Shown in pieces: positions 56,700-64,000 of a stretch of DNA of 64,000 nucleotides. Source of the stretch: Berberis thunbergii (lineage: Eukaryota > Streptophyta > Magnoliopsida > Ranunculales > Berberidaceae). Position 1 is the stretch's first letter. Every line of letters begins with the position of its first letter. The DNA lies in the NCBI GenBank assembly GCA_003290165.1, contig QNQO01001842.1, forward strand, positions 124,001 through 188,000. Reading direction: 5' to 3'. A program made the translations under genes and the position numbers. Under the pieces are notes generated by a model. The model made no database searches. It was not told the DNA's origin and worked only from the letters and a program-made list of their open reading frames with translations.

Positions 56700-57800
56700 C
56701 ATTTATGCCCGTCGCCATCAACATTTTTCAGCCAATACGTTCCTAGTCTGTTGTCCTAGATAACTCTGTAAGGTCCTTCCCAGTTTGGGTTTCGTTTTCC
56801 CGCACCGGCTTCTTTGGTGTTCTGTTGGGTCTTCCTGAATACCAAATCTCCCACCTTTAACTCGCGTGATATGACCTTTTTGATGTAATATTGCACCATT
56901 CTCTGTTGGTAAATGGCTATCTTGGCTAAGGCTAGATCCCGCTTTTCGTCGAGGAGGTTTAGCCATACGCGCAAGGCTTTGTCGTCACCATGTAATCTGA
57001 ACTCCTCTGTTCGAATGGTTGGCACCTCGAGTTTTACTCTTTTGGTTGTCCGATACGCCCATAGTATTCTCAGTAGCTCTGGAACCTATTTCCCTTTGGC
57101 TGCGTTGAACTTTCTTTTGATGGCCGTTACGATCGTCCAGTTGGTAACCTCCGTTTGGCCATTGACTTGAGGTTGCCCTAGCTGAAAGAAGTGGTGATCA
57201 ATACTCAAACTTTTGCACAGTTTCTTGACCTTGCTACCCTCAAACTAGATTCCATTATCGCTGACCAATATTCTTGAGATGCCATATCTATAGACAATGG
57301 TGGCCGTATCAATTTTTTAAATTGGACCCACTTGGTGAAGTATAGGGCTCGGTCTCGACCGACTCGGTGAAGTAGTCGACGGTCACAAGAAGGAACTTTT
57401 TACCGACTAATGCCAAGAGCGGTTCGACGATGTCCATTCCTAATTGCGCGAATGGCCACAGACTAGTCATCGGAGTCAATGGTTGGGCTAACATATGCGT
57501 GTATGGTCAGCCAATAGTACCCAAGAGTTAGGGCTTTATGAGCAAGGGTTTTCCCACTCGGATGATTCCTTCATATACCGTTGTGGATTCTTCCCAAGAC
57601 CTGACTTGCCTCTTAAGGTGATAGACATCGGAGCAGGGGTCTCGTCATTGATCTCCTGTATAACTTATCGTTTAGGAGAGTGTACCTTGCTGCTCTATTT
57701 TTTACCCTTCTTGCTTCGACCTTCTCGGTCGGTAAGACTCTGGTTGCTATGTATTCCAGTATAGGAGTCATCCAATTTGGTTGTGTTTCCATAGTGCAGA
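56700..57800 (-). pseudogene. G2 integrase
   Basis: The minus strand has HNG-NHPSGKTLAHKALTLGYYW-like sequence near 57560, LGMDIVEPLLALVGKKFLLV near 57420-57390, and the C-terminal KVGDLVFRKTQQNTKEAGAG and NPNWEGPYRVI near 56850-56760. The core is broken by frameshifts. Confidence 0.85.
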
Positions 57801-57997
57801 TATCTCTATTTCTTCTTCGTCGAGGCTTGATTGCTCTTCGTATTCAATGAGGCTACTGGAAATTTCGTCAAAGGCTGAGGCTTCTCTAGCTAACGCATAA
57901 AGCCTTTTGTTGTCATCTTGGCGGCAATGTATGTGTTCGCAGTTCTTAAACCAATTGTGCCAAGTACCTTGTCGTTGTAGGCTATTATACGGGGGTC

Positions 57998-59722
57998 TTA
58001 GTTGTTGAAGTCTCCCTTGACCTGGTTGACTACCAGTCTTGAGTCGCTGTATGTTCTTAGGCGATCTATACCGATCCCTAATGCTAGCTTTGGACCGGAC
58101 ATGAGGGCTTCGTATTCGACCTTATTTTTTGAAGCAGGAAAGCTGAACTTGACTGCTTTTTTTAGAGTGAAGCCGCTGGGAGAGTGGAGTGTGATCACGG
58201 CTCCACTTGCCTTCCCAGTGGAAGACCCATCGCAACGCAAAATCCACGGTTGGACACTCGAATTCGAAGGCTGGTGGTCTGTCTTCTGTTCTTCTCTACT
58301 GATGAACTCAACAATGAAATTTGATAGCACCTGGGCTTTAATGCCAGTTCTTGGAGCAAAGTTGTATGAGCTCTACTAACCATATCACCATCCCGTCTGA
58401 TATCTCGGGTTTATGTAATATCGAGTGAAGTGGATGCCTAGTTAGGACCGTTGTAGAGTGTGCCTGAAAATAAGGCCTTAGCTTCTTGGAGGATACGACC
58501 AGTGCCAGAGCCAACTTTTCCAGGTTCAAATAGTATCCTTCTGCTTCTATAAAGGTTTTGCTGGTGTTATACACCAATCTTTGTGGTCCCCCGTTCATGT
58601 CGTACGAGGGTTGAACTGATAGCATGCTTGAAAACAGATAAATACAAGTAGAGTGTTTCCCCTGTTGCAGGTTTTGAGAGTTGCTCTGGACTCCCCATGT
58701 ATGCTTTCAGGCTTTGAAAGGCTTGTTCGCACTCTTCATTCCAAGATAATGCTTTGCTTCTTCTTAGTATTTTAAAGAAAGGAAGTCTTTTGTCGAATGA
58801 CGACGATATAAATCTGTTGAGTGCTGCTACCCTCCCAGTCAGGCTCTGAATGTCTCTAATGTTGGTCGGGGTTATCATATCGAGAAAGGCCTGAATCTGT
58901 TTTGGGTCGGCTTCGATTCCCCTATTGTTCACAATATAGCTTAGGAATATTTTAGATTCGACTCTGAATGTGCACTTTTGTGGGTTGAACTTCATCTGGT
59001 ATTTCCTAAGTTGGTTGAATGCTTCGGCGGGATCACACATGTGGTTGGCGTTGCGGAGGCTTTTGACAAGCATGTCGTTTATGTAAACTTCCATCTTTCT
59101 GCTGATCTGTTCTTTGAACATTCGATTGACTAGTTGTTGGTATGTAGCACCAACATTCTTTAACCCAAATGGCATCACCCTATAGCATTTATTCCCCTTT
59201 CCCGCATGAAAAAGGTTTTCCATTGATCTGGGGATGCATCAATACTTGATTGTACCCTGAATAGGCGTCCATTAAGCTGAGTAAGTTGTGTTGAGACGTG
59301 GCATGCAGGATTTGATCGATGCTGGGGAGTGGGAAGCTAACCTTTGGGAAGTCTTTGTTCAACTTAGTGTAGACCACACATACTCTCCATTTTCCATTTT
59401 TCTTCTTTACAAGAATGGTGTTCGCTAGCCAGTCAGGGTATCATGTTTCCTTTATCATGCTCGCATTGAGTAAATGTTGTACCTCTTCGTTTATGATCGC
59501 TACAGGCCTCTTTTTCTGCCTGATGGTTTTCCTCCAGGGGTTTACCTCTAGGTGATGGGTGATTATCGACGGGTCGATCCCCACCATGTCCCGCATTGTC
59601 CATGCGAAGATGTCTTGGTTACATTGTAGCATCTCTACGAATTGCTTCACCAATTCTTCATTTAAGCAGGAACCGATCAGGATAGCTTTGCTGTTGTTAG
59701 GGCTGTCAAGGTCGATTGTCAT
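57998..59722 (-). pseudogene. G2 reverse transcriptase and RNase H
   Basis: RT pieces are VGIDPSIITHHLEVNPWRK, PLPSIDQILHATSQHNLLSL, MDAYSGYNQVLMHPQ and GNKCYRVMPFGLKNVGATYQ. The catalytic box reads YINDM instead of YIDDM, losing the first aspartate of the pair. RNase H pieces include WILRCDGSSTGKASGAVITL and YSDSRLVVNQVKGDF. The 218-codon frame at 58567-59223 is the best kept part of the element. Confidence 0.9.
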
Positions 59723-59733
59723 GGTTTATTCCT

Positions 59734-60985
59734 TTAGTTGTCGACATAAGGCTTGCCCCAAGGGCTTACTGGTGCCTCGTTGTCCAGAGTTTGTTGTTCT
59801 CCTCCTACGCTTCGGGTAAAATAAAGGGTCATCTTGACCACTGGCCAAACCACTGATTGAGAATCGACAGGTGGCAGGGTCGTCATGTACTGGCATTCCC
59901 TAGTAGCTATCTGGTCGCATCGTAATGTACCAACCACTTCGTTCGTTGAATACTTGACACACTGGTGTAGAGTGGAAACCGCCGCTCCCATCTAATGTAT
60001 CCAGGGTCTCCCTAATACCACATTATACGCCGAAGGTGCATCGATTACTATAAACTCTTGAAATAGGGTTTTATGAGCTGGCTCCTCTCCCACTATTGCA
60101 GTTAGCTTTATCTTTCCCACAGGGAACAGTCTCTCGCCACAAAATTCGAGAATCAGACGATTATCAGATGTCAATGTTGTCACTTCTAGTTGCATGTTGC
60201 GAAACGCATGGAGAAACATGATGTTCATCGAGCTCCTGTGTATATTAAGAACCTCTCAGCCTGCCAGGGAAATTGTTACCACCAGGGCGTCATTGTGCAA
60301 GAGTCGTATGCCCAGGAGGTTTTTTTTCGTAAATACTAATGGCGTGGACGGGCCTTGTTGCCAATCATGCACTATAAGCTGTTCATCTTGTATCGCTTGG
60401 ATTTTCATACCTCATAGAGCCATTTTTCTGGACCTATTGGATAGTTGGACTCGGAATGGGCTCCATGAAGTACACATATCCTGTTGACCAATTGCTCCCT
60501 GGATTTAGATTCTCTTCGGGTTGTCCGTTCTTCTCCTAGGTTGATGAAGCTTTGCGTTTCCTTTGTTAGGTATGTCCGTGCTTCCCGAAAGGTCCAGTCT
60601 CAGATAGTTGTAGAACTTTCCTTTTCGTAGTTCGTTAATGAAAGCTGAGATGGCTGTTGTGTCGTTGCACATGTTGACGGTGGTTAACTCACTGTTAAAG
60701 CGGATCAAATAGTTCTTTAGTGTCTCATCAACCTTTGCTTCATTGATGTGAGTGTCTCATCATTGAAAAAGCCTGGCATAATGAAAAATGACTGTGGATC
60801 AGACTCGGGGTCCATTGGTGTTGCCGATGTTTCGGAGCGCCGACTTGATGTTTATGCGTAACTCATGTTATTGAGGGTGGTGAAGCAGTGCCAGGCTGAG
60901 TGCTCATCGTATCCTCTCTCTCTCTCTCATTGCATGATCTAGTCACCATCTCTCTGTGTTTCGAAGGGAACCGCTTTTGTGTATC
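59734..60985 (-). pseudogene. G2 gag and protease remnants
   Basis: Gag: MIRFNSELTTVNMCNDTTAI and FINELRKGKFYNYL (60708-60590). Protease-like region: MFLHAFRNMQLE, LILEFCGERLFPVGKIKL, LFQEFIVIDAPSAYNVVLGR and PWIH (60225-59992), then AAVSTLHQCVKYSTNEVVGT. Stops and shifts separate the pieces. The start of gag (RREMVTRSC-like) lies close to the 16-bp LTR remnant. Confidence 0.8.
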
Positions 60986-60989
60986 ATCA

Positions 60990-61288
60990 CCAACAAAATT
61001 TGGAGGGAAAAGATAATAAGAGGAGAATCCTCCTATTAATAGTATAGTAAATTTTACTAAGAGAAAGGTTTGGGGAAAGTTCACATTTTCTTCTTGCAGT
61101 TAAAATTCATTTGAATGGTCAAAATCGATGGGCTGAACTGTTAATTCAATAAGCCTAGATGCATAATTTATTTCAAAAGTATATCAGTGATAACATACAA
61201 TAAGACTGTAAAGCCAAAACAAACATTCAGACAGCCAAAATTCTTTTATAGTTTAAGGGCGGGCAAACAAAGTAAAAATTCTTGTGGC
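60990..61288. other. Unassigned AT-rich sequence
   Basis: No gene, repeat or terminus is recognised between the Tat-like element and the possible SINE. Confidence 0.5.
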
Positions 61289-61460
61289 TAGAGTGGTCAG
61301 TGCCAATGAGGTACTAGCTGAGCTGTAACCTATGGCGGATTGAATCACAGGTTCTAGGTTTGAACCCCTACCGGCGGCGTTTGGGGTGGGAGGGATTAAG
61401 GGGAAAAAATAAGAAGCCCGAGTGCCTTAGTAGTTGCCCCCACGCCTTACAAATCAATGA
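61289..61460 (+). mobile_element. Possible tRNA-derived SINE
   Basis: TGGCTAGAGTGGTCAGTGCC resembles a Pol III A box (TRGCNNAGYNGG) and AGGTTTGAACCCC resembles a B box (GGTTCGANNCC), about 60 bp apart. This spacing is longer than in a tRNA but seen in plant SINEs. No poly-A/T tail or target duplication is clear. Confidence 0.4.
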
Positions 61461-62940
61461 TCAAATCACTCTTTTAAAAGTTTGAGTATCTCTCGAATAC
61501 CTTCACATATCTGTAAATAACAACAAAATTTGTCAACCATCTTAAGTAGGGTTTTCTGCTTCCTAGTTGTTCACACATTGCAGGGAGCCAAGGATGGACC
61601 AAGTACTACTTGTCAGGGTTTGAATGAGAACATTCCATCCTGAGACCTACTATGCAATGAGTTATATATTCCATTCACACATTCTCTCCGAGATCTTTGT
61701 TTGCATTGTTTACATTGAACATGAATCATGGTTTAAACTAACTATTGGATACATTAGAATTGGTCTGTCCTGAGATTTTTGGATTCCCAAAGCAAAAGAA
61801 AAAATTTGGGCCTTGTACTAAAAATTAGTGTTTTATGCCCACAAAATAATAATAATAATAATATAATAATAATAATAATAATAATAAGAACACAAAATAA
61901 TTGAGCCCTAAGTTTAGAAATGGATAAATAGAAATTGGGCGGCCAATGCCGATTGTCCAAGTCTTTAAAAACTGACAAAGACTGTTATCAAGATATTTAA
62001 GGACGTCGACCTAACATGTATCTCGAGAAACTTTGTCAAAATGGAATGAAATTTTGGCACGCTATTTCTAGTGTTGATCTATAATTTTTTCTGAAGATTT
62101 CAGTTTAAGCGGAGCTAAAATGAATTAAGAAATATTTTTTTAAAATTTATTAGTGTCCTTAATTCTAAAACAAAAATGTAGTGAGTCCTTCTGGATTAGT
62201 AATAACCATTTTTTTCTCCCTAAAACCGTTGATGCCCAAGATAAGTAACATAAAAAATTTTGGGACTGTGATTGAAACCTAATGGCAAGCTTTTACCAAC
62301 TAAGTAAAACACCAATATATAGAATGTGAAAACAAAAGCTGTAAATAAATCACACTATGTATTAAAATTGAGCCTGAAGCATTGCTTTCATGGACTACTT
62401 CTGCTAAATAACAACACCAGTTCCACTGAAGGACACTACAATCACTTTTTTAATCTATTAAAGACACCACCCACTATATAATAAGAAAATGGATTTTTTT
62501 TCGTTTCTCCCAAATTCAGTGACTCTTCCTCTGCCACTATGCACGAATCGACCACCTCTCCCATCCCATTTTCATCCCAATCTTGCAGGAATATACCCAC
62601 CAGCCCTATTTTCAGCCTCCTTTCCCTATCCAACTCGGCTTCATCCTCCTCTCCCATATCTACTTGATTCTTTGATCTCTCTTATGATAAAACACCTCTT
62701 CATCCCTCCTTCAAGGTGAAGAACGATATGAGATTATTTTTTTCAAGGCAGAAGAAAGACACACTACCACTCGAGGTACACATTCAACACTCTAAACTTG
62801 AGATGAGCTTGTATGGGATTATGTTTTGTTGTCATTAGCATAATATCATTTTTAATTTCGTTTTTGTTATATTTGAAGCAATTTTATTAGTTAGGGTTAC
62901 TGTTATAATTTGAACCTAAAATTTCTCTATTTTAGGGTTA
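61461..62940. other. Non-coding sequence with (AAT)n microsatellite
   Basis: An AAT repeat of about 14 units, broken once, lies at 61845-61887. A short Pro/Leu-rich open frame at 62489-62719 has no family match. The rest is AT-rich with no feature I can support. Confidence 0.6.
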
Positions 62941-63079
62941 ATTTGACCGGGATTGTTGTTATTTTGTGCATAGATGCCATAGGCGATCTAATCGATTTCG
63001 AGATACCTTTACATAATCTAGAGGACCTGGGAAAGGATCCACCTGGGATATGACAGGGGAGGGAGGATGAAAAAAATCA

Positions 63080-64000
63080 AAACAAAAATTGGAGGTGTGT
63101 CGATCAAAAAAGTTCAAAAAGTGTGGTAGCCCATTCCAGTTAGAGGGGTGCACAAGGTAATGATTATTGGAAGCTACAAGCAACTTGTAGAACCCACAGT
63201 CATCCACAATCAAAATCTCTTCTTGTCCATTCATTTGCTAGGAGACTGAATAAAACTGAGATGACTTATTTTCATAACATGTCGACATCTGGTGTAGCCC
63301 CTCGGTACATATTGTCTGGTTTGTAAGAGATGTTCCCAAACAATGTGTCTTATTTGATGATTGTTTACAATGCCATTCAGGAGCTAAAGACACTCCAACT
63401 AAAAGGCATGATAGCTTTGCAGGCCACAATGCACTTGTTAAGAGAGAATAGTTATATTGAGTGACATACAGTAAATGATCAGTTTAGAGTCACAAATATT
63501 TTTTGGCATCATCCCGAGTCTGTTCTACTGGCTAAGTGCCTCCCAACGGTGATGTTTATGGACTGCACCTACAAAACCAATTACTACAGGATGTTGCTAT
63601 ATGAGGTTGTAGGTGTGATGTCAACCGACATGACTTTCAATGTTGGTTGTTGCTTTATGTCGTCTGAAACTGAATAGTTATACACTTGGGCATTAGAAAA
63701 TTTGTTGGGAGTATTTGAGTCAGACAACTTGCCAAAGGTGTTTGTGATTGAAAAGAGGTTGGGTTGATCAAAACCATTGAGTGTGTATTTCCGCAAGCAA
63801 GGAAGTTGTTGTGCAGGTAGCACATAAATATAAATGTTGAAAAGAATTGCAAAAAATAATTTGAGGATAATGAATGATGGCATGAGTTTATTGAAACTTT
63901 TCAGACTTGAATAGATCAGCTACAAAGCAAGAATGGAACAAGGGCATTATTGACTTCGAGAGAGCATCACATCCCAAGTGTTTCGACTATCTGCGGTTTG
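63080..64000 (+). pseudogene. Mutator-like (MuDR) transposase, partial
   Basis: Pieces in order: a FAR1-like DNA-binding remnant (FKKCGSPFQLEG, DYWKLQATCRTHSHP, LLVHSFARRLN), then the MULE domain ESVLLAKCLPTVMFMDCTYK, TNYYRMLLYEVVGVMSTDMT, FNVGCCFMSSETE, stop, LYTWALENLLGVF and LPKVFVIEKRLG. MDCTYKTN and the following E..E.YTWAL stretch are typical of MULE DDE transposases. Stops and frameshifts are frequent. It extends past the window end, so termini and any TIRs cannot be judged. Confidence 0.85.

Larger units (their letters stand above)
53718..60989 (-). mobile_element. Ty3/gypsy Tat-like retrotransposon G2 (minus)
   Basis: On the minus strand it reads leader, gag, protease, RT, RNase H, integrase, one 178-bp-type repeat, an antisense ORF (on plus) and a 3' LTR, homologous to G1. 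The 5' LTR is reduced to about 16 bp and the 3' LTR lacks its last 90 bp or so. All coding parts have stops or frameshifts. Confidence 0.9.

Noticed and set aside
61289..61380. tRNA gene
   Set aside because: A- and B-box-like words are about 60 bp apart and no cloverleaf can be drawn; a SINE is more likely.
62489..62719. Short Pro/Leu-rich ORF
   Set aside because: No domain, no neighbours that support it, and composition typical of C/T-rich non-coding DNA.

Overview
This window is nuclear DNA of a flowering plant, probably a eudicot, and nearly all of it is transposable-element sequence. The evidence is the presence of plant LTR-retrotransposon lineages, CACTA, hAT and Mutator-like DNA transposons, an RTE-type LINE, and intron-bearing fragments of plant nuclear genes with GT/AG borders. 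I found no intact host gene, tRNA, rRNA, CRISPR array or bacterial-type feature. Gene-fragment identities come from family sequences I recognise by eye and were not searched.

Layout. 1-4912: an AT-rich degenerate repeat (207-1384), then a rearranged Ty3/gypsy element (1527-4276) that carries an antisense gag fused to a fragment of translation factor eIF3c. 4913-13983: CACTA-1, a 9.1-kb non-autonomous Pack-CACTA with 3-bp target duplication TGG, containing pieces of at least eight host genes, all on the plus strand: threonine aldolase, long-chain acyl-CoA synthetase, organellar release factor 1, a DEAD-box helicase, an EF-hand/endonuclease-phosphatase protein, DXR, a TGA bZIP factor and a nucleobase-ascorbate transporter. 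14201-39832: a nest. A small hAT element (TIR TAGGGRTGGGC, 8-bp duplication ATTTYTAA) was hit by CACTA-2 (15113-39407, duplication ATT), which was itself hit by CACTA-3 (20779-31761, duplication TTT) and by a Ty1/copia element (32212-37048, duplication GAAAT).

CACTA-2 carries plus-strand fragments of a GH10 xylanase, AMP deaminase, an ABI-like SCAR/WAVE subunit, two syntaxins (SYP4 and SYP5 types), NADP-malic enzyme and a raffinose-synthase-family protein. CACTA-3 lies in the opposite direction and carries minus-strand fragments of APUM24, the cytokinin enzyme LOG, RAB2, an MBD protein, eIF5A and a cinnamoyl-CoA-reductase-like enzyme. In all three elements every recognised fragment points from the element's 5' end to its 3' end. 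The 3' ends share a short conserved motif (AAGTCATTTGATAG) just before the subterminal repeats. No CACTA transposase was seen, so mobility would depend on another element.

40203-60989: a retrotransposon cluster. A Tat-like Ty3/gypsy element (plus, 40203-46858) carries six or more 178-bp tandem repeats and the end of an antisense ORF. A GAG-only LTR element (46859-53717) contains an internally deleted RTE LINE with a perfect 16-bp target duplication. A second Tat-like copy (minus, 53718-60989) has a 5' LTR reduced to about 16 bp. 60990-64000: non-coding sequence with a possible SINE, an AAT microsatellite and the start of a degenerate Mutator-like transposase running off the window end.

The main point of interest is the pair of related Pack-CACTA families. 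They have gathered exons of about 20 unrelated host genes in one direction with splice sites kept, so chimeric transcripts or siRNAs against the parent genes are possible.
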